From contig VMTC01000123.1 in the NCBI GenBank assembly GCA_013791765.1, positions 55,282 to 119,281 of the forward strand: 64,000 nucleotides of DNA, written 5' to 3'. Every line of letters begins with the position of its first letter. Position 1 is the first letter of the stretch. The notes beneath the pieces are model-generated. The model was given only the letters and a program-made list of their open reading frames with translations, ran no database searches and was not told the DNA's origin. Source of the stretch: Rhodoferax sp. Lineage in GTDB: Bacteria; Pseudomonadota; Gammaproteobacteria; Burkholderiales; Burkholderiaceae_C. Shown piece by piece: positions 10,063 to 23,781 of the stretch. Both the position numbers and the translations under genes were made by a program.

Positions 10063-10515
10063 ATGCAAATTATTCTGCTCGACAAGGTGGTCAACCTTGG
10101 CAATCTTGGTGAGGTCGTTCGCGTCAAAGACGGCTACGCCCGCAATTTCCTGATTCCTTCCGGTCGCGCTCGCCGCGCCACGGCGTCTGCGAAGCTGGAG
10201 TTTGAAGCCAAGCGTGCTGAACTCGAAAAAGCTGCGGCGGCCAAATTGGCTGAATCACAGACGGTCGGTGAGAAACTTGCAGGTACTACCTGCAAGCTGA
10301 CACAAAAGGCCGGTGTTGATGGTCGTCTCTTTGGTTCTGTGACCAATGCCGATATCGCTGAAGAACTGACCAAGTCCGGTTTCAAAGTGAGCAAAGCGCA
10401 GGTTCGCATGCCCAATGGCCCGATCAAGGTCGTCGGCGACAGCACAGTCAGCGTTGCCCTGCATACCGACGTGCTGGTGGAAATTACGGTTTCGGTTTAC
10501 GGCGAAACTGCTTAA
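10063..10515 (+). CDS. rplI: 50S ribosomal protein L9
   Basis: A 150-residue L9, with the N-terminal rRNA-binding domain ([35 protein letters not shown]), the long connecting helix rich in Ala/Glu/Lys, and the C-terminal domain containing [16 protein letters not shown]. It is the last gene of the operon, 11 bp after rpsR, and is followed 28 bp later by a clear intrinsic terminator. Confidence 0.98.
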   Translation: MQIILLDKVVNLGNLGEVVRVKDGYARNFLIPSGRARRATASAKLEFEAKRAELEKAAAAKLAESQTVGEKLAGTTCKLTQKAGVDGRLFGSVTNADIAEELTKSGFKVSKAQVRMPNGPIKVVGDSTVSVALHTDVLVEITVSVYGETA

Positions 10516-10543
10516 TCCAACTCAGACTCCCATTGGAGTCAAG

Positions 10544-10577
10544 AGCCCTCTGGTCACTGAGCAGAGGGCTTTTTTTT
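10544..10577 (+). terminator. Rho-independent terminator of the rpsF operon
   Basis: A perfect 9-bp stem (AGCCCTCTG at 10544-10552 with CAGAGGGCT at 10562-10570), a 9-nt loop, and a run of seven or more T right after the stem. Confidence 0.93.
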
Positions 10578-10829
10578 GGCTTCAGCGCTGCCGGTTGTCG
10601 CCAATTTTGCCAACATTGACCGGTCATTCGCTAGAATGATCGGCTCGACGCTGCACCGAACTGCCTGACCCTTTTGGGCACGCACCGATGGCGCATTCAG
10701 AATAAACGTCGAGTTGGCATGTGATAGCCACACTACCCATGCTGACCCAAGCTACATACCCGGCAATCCCCTGATAAAGATGCATCACCTTGGAAATCAG
10801 GCAGTCCATAGACTTTTTAGGAATAAACC
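10578..10829 (+). promoter_or_regulatory. Promoter and structured-looking leader of nrdJ
   Basis: This 252-bp stretch has no gene. A weak promoter is possible (TTGCCA 10607-10612, TAGAAT 10632-10637, 19 bp apart). Several complementary segments follow: CTCGACG (10644-10650) with CGTCGAG (10707-10713); GAATG+ATCGG (10634-10643) with CCGAT (10685-10689) and CATTC (10694-10698), which crosses the first pairing; GCATG (10717-10721) with CATGC (10738-10742); CCTGAT (10769-10774) with ATCAGG (10796-10801). I see no B12-box, so this is not recognisably a cobalamin riboswitch. Confidence 0.45.
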
Positions 10830-13739
10830 ATGACGCAAAAAACTCCCTCTCGGCCAAAGCCAATCCACGCTCTTTCCCCGCAACCGATCAGCGAGGAAGT
10901 TCTGATTGAAAAGTACGCCAAGGGTTCAGAAAAGACGATCCTTGAGGTCAATCAACGCGTTGCCCGTGCTTTGGCTCAGGTAGAGGCGCCAGAGCAACAA
11001 AAGGAATGGGAATCCAAGTTTTTGCAGGCCCTGCAAACCGGTTTTTTGCCGGCTGGACGCATCCAATCCGCCGCGGGCACCGATCTGGCGGCCACCTTGA
11101 TCAACTGTTTTGTGCAGCCCGTGGGCGACTCCATCGCTCACGTTGAAGACGGCCATCCCGGCATCTACACCGCGCTGACTGAGGCGGCGGAGACTATGCG
11201 CCGTGGCGGTGGCGTGGGTTACGACTTTTCCCGCATCCGCCCGCGCGGCGCCTGGGTTGGCAGCACGCAAAGCAGTGCATCAGGGCCTGTGAGCTACATG
11301 CGTGTTTTTGACCGCTCATGTGAAACGGTTGAGTCGGCCGGCGCCCGGCGCGGAGCACAAATGGGCGTGCTGCGCTGTGATCATCCTGACATTGAAGAGT
11401 TCATTCATGCCAAGGACACCGGTGATTTGAAGAATTTCAACATCTCGGTGGGTGTCACTGATGCATTTATGCTTGCAGTGCAAAATGACGCGGCGTTTAC
11501 GCTCGTTCATCGTGCCGAACCCGGTGTCGCTCAAAAAGAGGCAGGGGCCCATCAGCTGGCGGGAAATGGCACCTGGGTATACCGGACCCTGCAGGCGCGT
11601 GAGCTGTGGGATCAAATCATGCGCTCGACTTATGACCATGCAGAGCCGGGAGTCCTGTTTCTGGACCACATCAATCGAGACAACAATCTGTCATATTGTG
11701 AAACCATTGCCAGCACCAATCCTTGTGCCGAGCAGCCCCTGCCGCCCTACGGCTGTTGTTGCCTGGGCTCGATCGATCTGACTCGGTTCGTCCGAGACCC
11801 CTTCGATAAAAGCGCCAGTTTTGACAGAACCGCTTTTGCCGAAGTGGCGCGCGTCGCCACCCGCATGCTCGACAACGTCCTGGACGTGACGGTCTGGCCC
11901 TTGCCACAGCAGCAGGAAGAGGCACGCAGCAAGCGTCGGGTTGGCTTGGGCTATACCGGGCTCGGCGATGCGCTCGTGATGCTCAATTTGCGCTACGACA
12001 CGCAAGCGGCGCGCGACATGGCGCGCGACATTTCAGAGCTGATGCGCGACACCGCCTATGATGCTTCGGTCGATCTGGCGCAGGAGCGCGGGGCCTTTCC
12101 CTTGTTCAACGCCGATCTATACCTCACCGGTCAGAGGTTCGCATCGCGCTTGTCACCCGCCCTGAAGGCGCGCGTTCGCAAGCACGGTCTTCGCAATTCG
12201 CACTTGCTCTCGATTGCACCGACCGGCACCATCAGTTTGGCTTTTGCCGACAATGCCAGCAACGGCATTGAGCCTGCGTTCAGTTGGAGTTACACCCGAA
12301 AGAAGCGCATGGCGGACGGCAGTTTCAAAGAGTATGCGGTGGAAGACCATGCCTGGCGTCTCTATCGCCATTTGTACGGTCAAGATGCCCCGCTGACCTC
12401 TGCCTTCGTCACCGCGCTTGAAATGAGTGCCCAAGCCCATGAATCCATGGTCGCTGTGGTGGCGCCGTTCATTGATACCGCCATTTCCAAAACGGTGAAT
12501 GTGCCGGTCAACTATCCCTATGCAGATTTTCAGAATCTTTATATGGAGGCATGGCAGTCAGGCTTGAAAGGACTGGCCACTTACCGACCCAACTCGGTTT
12601 TGGGCTCCGTGCTGAGCGTAACCCCTGTGTCAGGCGCCACAGCCACCCCCGAAGCGGCAACTGCCCTGCACATTGACAGCGCGAACCAGCGTCTGGCTCT
12701 GGAGCGTCTGCCGGCCGCCGTGCTGTCGTCCTTGCGGTGGCCGAGCCGGCCCGAGTTGCCTGCTGGCAATCCGGCCTGGACCTTCATGGTGCATCACCCA
12801 TTTGGAGACTTCGCCCTGTTTGTTGGCGAACTTGCCCCGGAAGAAGGCGGCGCGCCCAAGCCATTCGAGGTTTGGGTCAATGGCGCAGAGCAGCCGCGGG
12901 GCTTGGGCGCACTCGCCAAGACCTTGTCCATGGACTTGCGCGCCAACGACCCGGCTTGGCTGCAACTCAAACTCGACGCCTTGGCCACGGTCGCTGAGGA
13001 ACATTCTTTTGAAATGCCATTTCCCCCGCACGGCGAACTTCGTTTGTTCCCGGGCGTGGTCGCTGCCACCGCGGCGGTCATTCGCTGGCGCTGCGACCAG
13101 CTCAAGGCCTTGGCCGGGAAAGACACAAAAGAGCCAACCCCCGTGCTCGATGCCATGTTCAGCCGGGGCGAGCCGCAGACTGGGCCATCCGGTACGCTGG
13201 CGTGGTCCGTGGATGTGGACAATCCTGCCACTGGTGAGGCGTTCACGGTCACTCTCAAAGAGGTCAATTTGCCGGACCAGGAGGGTCACATTGTCACTCG
13301 GCCTTGCGCTGTAGGTTTTTCAGGCAACTACCCCCGCGCGCTTGATGGTTTGGCCAGACTGCTCTCGCTCGATATGCGCGTGATCGATCCGGCATGGATC
13401 GGCATGAAGTTGCGCAAGCTGCTCAACTATGCAGAACCCTTGGGCCACTTCATGGCCTTCGTGCCGGGCTTGCCGCGTGGTGAACGCCGCCAGCAAACCT
13501 GGCCCTCCACGGTGGCCTACGTTGCGCGGCTGATGATTCATCGTTACGCCATGCTGGGCGTGCTCGATGAGCAAGGCTTTCCCCTGCGTGACATGGGTGT
13601 GCTTGATGCCCCAAAAAACCAGGGTGCGCCGAGCACAATGGCTGGCAAAATCTGCCCGGAATGCGGTAACCCCACCGTCATTCACAAAGATGGCTGTGAT
13701 TTTTGCACCGCCTGTGGCTATGTCGGGCAGTGCGGTTAA
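10830..13739 (+). CDS. nrdJ: Adenosylcobalamin-dependent ribonucleotide reductase (class II)
   Basis: A 969-residue reductase making deoxyribonucleotides with a B12-derived thiyl radical, so oxygen-independent. The catalytic barrel shows GGGVGYDFSRIRPRG, the finger-loop region NPCAEQPLPPYGCCCLGSIDL (cysteines near 297 and 306-308) and SIAPTGTISLAFADNASNGIEP. After about residue 600 come two related TSCPD-like repeats (GLGALAKTLSMDLRANDPAW and LDGLARLLSLDMRVIDPAW), then a C-terminal CxxC...CxxC tail (CPECG, CTACG) that probably relays electrons from thioredoxin and/or binds zinc. No N-terminal ATP-cone is apparent. AGGA precedes the ATG. It stands alone after its leader and converges on usp. 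Confidence 0.95.
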   Translation: MTQKTPSRPKPIHALSPQPISEEVLIEKYAKGSEKTILEVNQRVARALAQVEAPEQQKEWESKFLQALQTGFLPAGRIQSAAGTDLAATLINCFVQPVGDSIAHVEDGHPGIYTALTEAAETMRRGGGVGYDFSRIRPRGAWVGSTQSSASGPVSYMRVFDRSCETVESAGARRGAQMGVLRCDHPDIEEFIHAKDTGDLKNFNISVGVTDAFMLAVQNDAAFTLVHRAEPGVAQKEAGAHQLAGNGTWVYRTLQARELWDQIMRSTYDHAEPGVLFLDHINRDNNLSYCETIASTNPCAEQPLPPYGCCCLGSIDLTRFVRDPFDKSASFDRTAFAEVARVATRMLDNVLDVTVWPLPQQQEEARSKRRVGLGYTGLGDALVMLNLRYDTQAARDMARDISELMRDTAYDASVDLAQERGAFPLFNADLYLTGQRFASRLSPALKARVRKHGLRNSHLLSIAPTGTISLAFADNASNGIEPAFSWSYTRKKRMADGSFKEYAVEDHAWRLYRHLYGQDAPLTSAFVTALEMSAQAHESMVAVVAPFIDTAISKTVNVPVNYPYADFQNLYMEAWQSGLKGLATYRPNSVLGSVLSVTPVSGATATPEAATALHIDSANQRLALERLPAAVLSSLRWPSRPELPAGNPAWTFMVHHPFGDFALFVGELAPEEGGAPKPFEVWVNGAEQPRGLGALAKTLSMDLRANDPAWLQLKLDALATVAEEHSFEMPFPPHGELRLFPGVVAATAAVIRWRCDQLKALAGKDTKEPTPVLDAMFSRGEPQTGPSGTLAWSVDVDNPATGEAFTVTLKEVNLPDQEGHIVTRPCAVGFSGNYPRALDGLARLLSLDMRVIDPAWIGMKLRKLLNYAEPLGHFMAFVPGLPRGERRQQTWPSTVAYVARLMIHRYAMLGVLDEQGFPLRDMGVLDAPKNQGAPSTMAGKICPECGNPTVIHKDGCDFCTACGYVGQCG

Positions 13740-13788
13740 GGACTAATGGGGGCGCGTATCAGCACCCCTATCAATCTGCCTGGTGGCG

Positions 13789-14226
13789 TCAGTCGCGAAC
13801 GACCAGCACGGGGAGTTTTGTGTGAGACAGCACGGCTTGCGTGACGCTGCCCAGCACCAATTTTTCCAGTCCACTACGGCCGTGGGACCCCATCACAATC
13901 AAATCGGCCTGCATTGAATCTGCGGCATGCACCACGCCGCGCCAGGCGGTGTGAGATTCAATTACGGAGGCTTCCACTTTGACGCCGGCTTGCGTAAATG
14001 CGGCCTTTGCTGCCCTGACGGCCGCATTGGCCTCGGCCGTTGCCGCGTTCAGGTATTCGGCTTGGCCATAGGCAAAATCAGTTCCGACGCCCGTGAATGG
14101 GTAGGGGTCAATCACAAAAATGGTCGAGACCCGGCTGTCAAAGGCTTTGGCCAGCTGGATCGCTTTTTCGACCGCGAGCTCCGCGGTTTGTGAACCATCC
14201 ACGGGAACCAAAATGTGTTTGAACAT
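13789..14226 (-). CDS. Universal stress protein, UspA family
   Basis: A 145-residue single-domain Usp. It starts MFKHILVPVDGSQTAELAV and carries the ATP-binding signature GSHGRSGLEKLVLGS, so it probably binds nucleotide. A good ribosome site (AAGGAG) precedes the ATG. It is divergent from smc across about 270 bp and convergent with nrdJ. A specific role cannot be assigned. Confidence 0.93.
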   Translation of the reverse strand: MFKHILVPVDGSQTAELAVEKAIQLAKAFDSRVSTIFVIDPYPFTGVGTDFAYGQAEYLNAATAEANAAVRAAKAAFTQAGVKVEASVIESHTAWRGVVHAADSMQADLIVMGSHGRSGLEKLVLGSVTQAVLSHTKLPVLVVRD

Positions 14227-14494
14227 GGTGAAAACTCCTTAATAATTAATGGGATCAAGTGTCTGATTCACTTGCCCTAAAAACCATGACCGAAATCAAG
14301 TAATCGACGATCCATGGGTCAGGCAGGCAGGCCAAGCCAATTAAGGCTATCACGATTAGCGCCTGCTCACGTCGCTGGCTGCCATTTCTCTGTCGTAACC
14401 GACAAGGTATCATGGCAGCGCTCAAGCGAGCTGCCTGGCAGCTAGACTCTTTGCCCGTCAATTCAATTTAAGCCACAAAGCGTCAGCAATTCCT

Positions 14495-17400
14495 GTGCGT
14501 CTCAATTCAATCAAATTATCCGGCTTCAAATCTTTCGCCGAACCAACCAATTTCATGTTGCCGGGGCAACTGGTGGGGGTGGTCGGACCCAATGGCTGCG
14601 GCAAGTCCAATATCATGGACGCGGTGCGCTGGGTGCTGGGGGAAAGCAAGGCCTCAGAACTGCGTGGCGAGTCGATGCAAGATGTCATCTTCAACGGCAC
14701 CACCACGCGCAAACCGGCCAGCCGCGCCAGCGTGGAACTGGTATTTGACAACGCTGACCACCGCGCCGGTGGCCAGTGGGGCCAGTTTGGCGAGATTGCC
14801 GTGAAACGCGTGCTAACACGCGACGGCACCAGCAGCTACTACATCAACAACCAGCCGGTGCGTCGGCGCGACGTGCAGGACGTGTTCCTGGGCACTGGCC
14901 TGGGGCCGAGGGCCTACGCCATCATCGGCCAGGGCACCATCAGCCGGATCATTGAATCCAAGCCCGAAGAGTTGCGTCTGTTCCTTGAAGAGGCCGCTGG
15001 AGTGTCCAAATACAAGGAACGGCGCCGCGAGACCGAAAACCGTCTGTCCGATACACGCGAAAACCTGACCCGGGTCGAAGACATCCTGCGCGAACTCAAT
15101 GCCAACCTGGAAAAGCTCGAAGCGCAGGCGGTCGTTGCCAAAAAATTCAACGCCCTGACGTTTGACGTCACGCTCAAGCAGCATCAGCTCTGGTTTCTCA
15201 AGCGCACGGAGTCCGAAGCAGATCAAGCCAAGGTCAAGATGGAGTCGCAAGGTGCGGTCAATGCACTGGAGAGCCGGGTGGCGGACTTGCGCCACATTGA
15301 ATCCGAGCTGGAGACTGTGCGACAAGCCCACTACGCGGCCGGCGACCAGGTCAACCAAGCGCAAGGCCTTTTGTACGAGGCAAGTACTGAAGTCGGGCGG
15401 CTCGAGGCCGAGATCCGTTTTGTGGTGGAAGGCCGCCACCGGGTCGAGCAGCGCCTGATCACCCTCAAGGAGCAAGCTGCCCAATGGGCCACCCGCCGTG
15501 AGGAGGCGCAACAGGAAATAGAAAACCTGCTGGAACTGGCCATGCTAGGTGAAGAAAAAACCGAGCTGCTGGCGGCGCAGGTGCAAGACCAGGCGCAACA
15601 GTTACCCGATCTGGAAGAAGCCTTGCGCCAGGCACAAAGAGGCGCCAACGAGCAGCGCGCCAGCGTGGGCCAGGTGCAGCAGCAAATTCAGGTGCTGGCC
15701 GCTGACCAGCGCAGCATCGAGGAACAAGCGCGCCAGCTCGCGAGCCGCCGCGAACGCCTGAACGGGGATCGAAATGCCTTGCTCGCCCCGGATGAAGCCC
15801 GCCTGCTGAACCTGCACAGCGAGTTGGAGCAGGCGCAGGAGAGCGTCAATGTGGCAGAAGCGCGCCTGCACGAATTGCAGGGCAGCGTGCCGCAACTCGA
15901 CGACAACCGACGCCAGCAACAACAGGCCGTCAACATTGAATCGGCACGTCTGGCCGATCTGTCTGCTCGGCTGGAGGCACTTAAAGCGCTGCAGGAAAAG
16001 GTCAAAACTGATGGCAAGCTGCAACCCTGGCTGGCCAAACACGGTTTGGAGACGCTGCAGGGTTTATGGAGCCGCATCCACATTGAGCAGGGTTGGGAAA
16101 ACGCCCTGGAAGGCGCTTTGCGCGAGCGATTGAGCGCCTTGGAGGTCTCACGGTTGGACATGGTGCGCGCCTTTGGCAACGATGCACCGCCAGCAAAATT
16201 GGCTTTTTACAGCCCGCCGTTGGCTGCCTTGCCTGAAAAGGCGGGTGCACTGCCACGCTTGGCGGACCTGCTGCGTAGCAATGATGCCGGCCAAAAGGCG
16301 GTGCTGATGGATTGGCTGCAGGGCTGCTTTACCGCTAGCAGTCTTGAAGAGGCCCTGGCCAAACGCGACCAGCTCGGTCTGGGCGAGACGATCTTCGTCA
16401 AAGCCGGCCACGCTGTGGGCGCCCACAGCGTCAGTTTTTATGCGCCCGACTCAGAGCAGGCTGGTTTGCTGGCCCGCGCCCAGGAAATTGAAAATTTGGA
16501 AAAGCAACTTCGGGCCCAAAGCATGATCAGCGAGGAGTCCCGCTCAGGCTTGGTGCGCGCCGAGGCGGCCTATGCCGATGCCTCACAGCGTCTGGTCGCT
16601 GTGCGCCGGGAAGCGGCCGAGAGCCAAAGCCGGGCCCATGAACTGCAGGTGGAAACCCTGCGCTTGACGCAGTTGGCCGAGCAGGCCCGGGTGCGTAGCG
16701 CCCAGATTGCCGATGACCTGGCTGAGGTCGATGGCCTGTTGGACGAGCTTCAGGAGCGCCGTGTCATGTTTGATGCGCGCTTCGAAGAGTTGGACATGCA
16801 ACTGGCCGACACCCAGGAGCGCCATGCGCAACTGGACGAACGCGTGATGGCGGCCGAGCGCAAATTGAACGAGGCCCGGGAGCAACAACGCAGTCTGGAG
16901 CGTCAATCCCAGGAGGCGGTATTTTCCATGCGCAGCCTCGATGCACGCAAAGCAGAGCTATCGCGTGCTATAGACACTGCAGCGCAACAGGCAGATTCTG
17001 TGAAGACTGAAGCCCAAAGAGCCCAGGAAGAATTGGCGCGCTTGAACGACGCGGCTGCGCAAGGTGGTCTGCAAAATGCCCTGGCCCTCAAGCTCGATCG
17101 TGAAAAGGCGCTGGGCGCCAGGCGTAGCGAATACGACGACCTGACCGCCAAACTGCGCGCCAGCGACGAGCGTCGCCTGCAACTGGAGCGTGAGCTCGAT
17201 CCCTTGCGTCAACGCATCACCGAATTTCAGCTCAAGGAACAGGCCGCGCGGCTGGGTTTTGAGCAATACACCCAGTTGCTCACCGACGCGCAGGCCGATC
17301 TCGAGGCGGTGGCGCGATCCCTGTTGGACGGCAATGTGCGCCTGTCTGGCACGCAAGGCGAGATTGACCGCCTCAATCGTGACATTGCGGCCTTGGGCGC

Positions 17401-18009
17401 GGTCAATCTGGCCGCGCTCGATGAGTTGGCCGCTGCCAGTGAGCGCAAGAATTTTCTGGATGCCCAGACGGCCGACCTGGTTGAGGCCATGACGACCCTG
17501 GAAGATGCGATCAAGAAGATTGACGCTGAGACCCGCGAACTGCTCTCAGGCACGTTCAACGCGGTCAACGAGCACTTTGGCCGTATGTTCCCAGAGCTTT
17601 TTGGCGGTGGCAATGCGCGCCTGGTGATCACCGGCGAAGAGATTCTTGACTCGGGCGTGCAGGTGATTGCCCAGCCGCCGGGCAAGAAGAACCAGACCAT
17701 TCATTTGCTTTCGGGCGGTGAAAAGGCGCTGACGGCCATTGCGCTGGTGTTTGCGATTTTCCAGCTCAATCCGGCGCCGTTCTGTCTGCTCGATGAAGTT
17801 GATGCACCCCTGGACGACGCCAACACCGAGCGTTATGCCAAACTGGTGGCAAGCATGAGCCGGGAGACGCAATTCCTGTTCATCAGCCACAATAAGATTG
17901 CCATGGAAATGGCCAAACAGCTGATTGGCGTCACGATGCAGGAGCAAGGGGTCTCGCGCATCGTGGCAGTGGATATGGATGCAGCCATCTCGATGGCGGA
18001 GGTCGCTTG

Positions 18010-18010
<1 letters not shown>
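14495..18010 (+). CDS. smc: Chromosome segregation ATPase SMC
   Basis: A 1171-residue condensin ATPase for chromosome organisation. Head: Walker A GPNGCGKSN (residues 31-39). Two long coiled-coil arms (about 170-500 and 680-1020) flank a hinge at about 510-670. C-terminal head: signature LLSGGEKALTAIAL and Walker B PFCLLDEVDAPLDD. The start is a GTG beginning MRLNSIKLSGFKSF. It is the first gene of smc-zipA-ligA-def; its stop overlaps the zipA start. Betaproteobacteria that carry SMC usually pair it with ScpAB, which are not in this window. Confidence 0.97.
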
Positions 18011-21701
<3,691 letters not shown>

Positions 21702-21734
21702 AGTGGCGGCGCGCCCGCTGCGGTCCAAGGCGGT

Positions 21735-23612
21735 CTATTCAGCGCGGACCGGCAGTGATTCCAGCTTGAAGCGACGCGCCTGCAGCTCGCGGTAGCGTTG
21801 CAGTGCGCCTGGGTCGGCTTTGGCCGCCTGGATCGCCTCGGTTTCCTGGACTTTGAGCTTTTCAACCAGCATGCGGTTGAGCAGGTCACGCAGTTCGTTG
21901 CTGGCCTCGTCGCTCTGCAGCGGATCGGCCAGCTCGTAATCGCTCATGAGTCGAAGGGCGAGTTCTTCTTCCGCACGCCCGCGCAGCCCTTCACGCAGTG
22001 CCACCCAGGCTTGCGGCCCGTGTTCATGCAGCTGGTTTTCCAGCCAGACAAACAGCGGTCCGTGCGGCTCGGGCAAGTCACACAACAGGCTATGGTCTTC
22101 AGCCGACAGGTCTTCAAGCGCCGCCATGTCGCCCAGCAGCAGGCGGGCGGCGTAGTCAGCCCGGCTGATGGGTCGTGCCCGCCCACTCAGCCGCGGACGA
22201 GTTGCCTGTTTTTTGGATGAATTCTGGCTGTAGCCCACGTATTCATTGCGTGATTCGCTATGTTTTTCATATTTGTTTGATTTTCCACCGCTTTTGCCTG
22301 CCACTGCGGGGTGCCAGACCTCGGTCAATTCGCGCGCGGACAACTGCACCAGGTCGGCAATCTCGCTCAGCATCTGTAGCTTGAGGGCACCCTCGGGCAG
22401 CAGTTGCCACAACGGTTTGGCATTGCTGGCGAAGTGGGCGCGGCCTTCTGCGGTGTTCAGGTCGCAGCCTTCACGCGCCGCGTCGATGAGAAAGCGGCTC
22501 AAGGGCACGGCTTCGCTCACGTAGCGGGCGAAGGCTTCCTTGCCAAACTCGCGGATAAAGCTGTCGGGGTCGTGCTCAGGGGGCAAGAACAGAAACTTGA
22601 CGCTGCGCACATCGGTGGCAAAGGGCAGGGCGCCATCAAGCGCCTTGCGGGCCGCGCGCCGGCCGGCCGCGTCACCATCAAAACTGAACACCACGGCATC
22701 GGTGAAGCGAAACAGCTTGTGCAGATGCTCTGCCGTGCAGGCGGTTCCCAAAGTAGCCACGGCGTTGGAGAAACCGAGTTGCGCCAGCGCCACCACATCC
22801 ATGTAGCCCTCGGTCACCAGCGCGTAGCCCTGGTCATTGAGCGCGCTGCGCGCTTCAAACAGGCCGTACAGTTCACGGCCCTTGCTGAAAACCGGGGTTT
22901 CGGGCGAATTGAGGTACTTGGGTTTGTCGTCGCCCAGCACCCGCCCGCCAAAGCCGATGCATTCGCCTTTGATGTTGCGGATCGGGAACATGATGCGGTC
23001 ACGAAAGCGGTCGTAGCGCTTTTCTTCACCCGACGCTTCGTCCACATTCAGGATCACGAGGCCACTCTCGACCAGCAGCGGCTCGTCATAGTTGGCAAAC
23101 ACGCTGGCCAGGCTGCGCCAGCCTTCAGGCGCGTAGCCCAGGCCAAACTGCTTGGCAATCTCACCCGACAAGCCGCGGCCCTTGAGGTAGTCCACGGCCC
23201 GAGGAGACTCTTTCAGCTGTTTTTTGTAGGCATCTGCTGCTTTTTCGAGCACGCTGTTCAGGGTGCTCTGCTTTTGCCGCTGGGCCAAAGCGCGCGCCCG
23301 GTCTTGCGGACTGGCGTCGTCCTCCGGCACTTGCAGTCCGTATTGCTGGGCCAGGTCTTGCACCGCCTCGACAAAGCTCATGCCCGCGTGCTCCATCAGG
23401 AAGCTGATGGCATCCCCACTCTTGCCGCAGCCAAAGCAGTGGTAGAACTGTTTGCTTGGGCTGACCGAGAACGAAGGCGACTTTTCCCCGTGAAACGGGC
23501 ACAGGCCCATGAAGTTGGCGCCGCCCTTTTTGAGCTGCACATAACGGCCCACGATCTCCACCACGTCAGCGCGTGCGAGCAACTCCTGAACAAAGGTCTG
23601 GGGAATGGACAT
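21735..23612 (-). CDS. dnaG: DNA primase
   Basis: A 625-residue primase. The zinc-binding domain has Cys38, His41, Cys59 and Cys62. The TOPRIM catalytic core shows LVTEGYMDVVALAQLG and FSFDGDAAGRRAA. The C-terminal helicase-binding domain starts after about 470. The linker before it (residues about 440-465) is encoded by a dispersed-repeat copy. The gene stands alone: it converges on def and is not followed by rpoD nor preceded by rpsU, unlike the usual macromolecular-synthesis operon. Confidence 0.96.
   Translation of the reverse strand: MSIPQTFVQELLARADVVEIVGRYVQLKKGGANFMGLCPFHGEKSPSFSVSPSKQFYHCFGCGKSGDAISFLMEHAGMSFVEAVQDLAQQYGLQVPEDDASPQDRARALAQRQKQSTLNSVLEKAADAYKKQLKESPRAVDYLKGRGLSGEIAKQFGLGYAPEGWRSLASVFANYDEPLLVESGLVILNVDEASGEEKRYDRFRDRIMFPIRNIKGECIGFGGRVLGDDKPKYLNSPETPVFSKGRELYGLFEARSALNDQGYALVTEGYMDVVALAQLGFSNAVATLGTACTAEHLHKLFRFTDAVVFSFDGDAAGRRAARKALDGALPFATDVRSVKFLFLPPEHDPDSFIREFGKEAFARYVSEAVPLSRFLIDAAREGCDLNTAEGRAHFASNAKPLWQLLPEGALKLQMLSEIADLVQLSARELTEVWHPAVAGKSGGKSNKYEKHSESRNEYVGYSQNSSKKQATRPRLSGRARPISRADYAARLLLGDMAALEDLSAEDHSLLCDLPEPHGPLFVWLENQLHEHGPQAWVALREGLRGRAEEELALRLMSDYELADPLQSDEASNELRDLLNRMLVEKLKVQETEAIQAAKADPGALQRYRELQARRFKLESLPVRAE
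22219..22287 (+). repeat. Dispersed repeat inside dnaG linker
   Basis: GGCTGTAGCCCACGT (15 bp) is identical to the aceF and lpdA copies, followed by a variable stretch, then TTCGCTATG and T-rich DNA. It lies antisense to dnaG and encodes part of the flexible linker between the polymerase core and the helicase-binding domain (peptide around NEYVGYSQN). Confidence 0.8.
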
Positions 23613-23781
23613 GCAGTGATTGTAGGAAGGCGGGGACTGCAGGCTCGCTCAGCGCCTGTTCAAAATTTCGTTGGTTGCCCGTACAGCCGACGCTCAAGCC
23701 GTGGCGGCACCCGCCCGCAGGCGGTGCGCTGGACTGCTGGACCTCTCAGGGCATGCGAGGACTCGTTGCCGTGCTTGAAAC

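Noticed and set aside
10578-10829. Cobalamin riboswitch before nrdJ
   Set aside because: No recognisable B12-box or flanking stems in the expected order; kept only as an unassigned structured leader.
12581-13314. Several overlapping frames on both strands within the 3' half of nrdJ
   Set aside because: All are shadows of the nrdJ frame, which stays open with TSCPD-like repeats and the C-terminal cysteines.
14330-14400. GGCTATCACGATTAGCG stretch between usp and smc as a repeat copy
   Set aside because: Only the arm-like part is similar; no core match.
16955-17000. Repeat-like GCTATAG...GGCAGATTCTG stretch in smc
   Set aside because: Too short and lacking the core; fits ordinary coiled-coil coding sequence.
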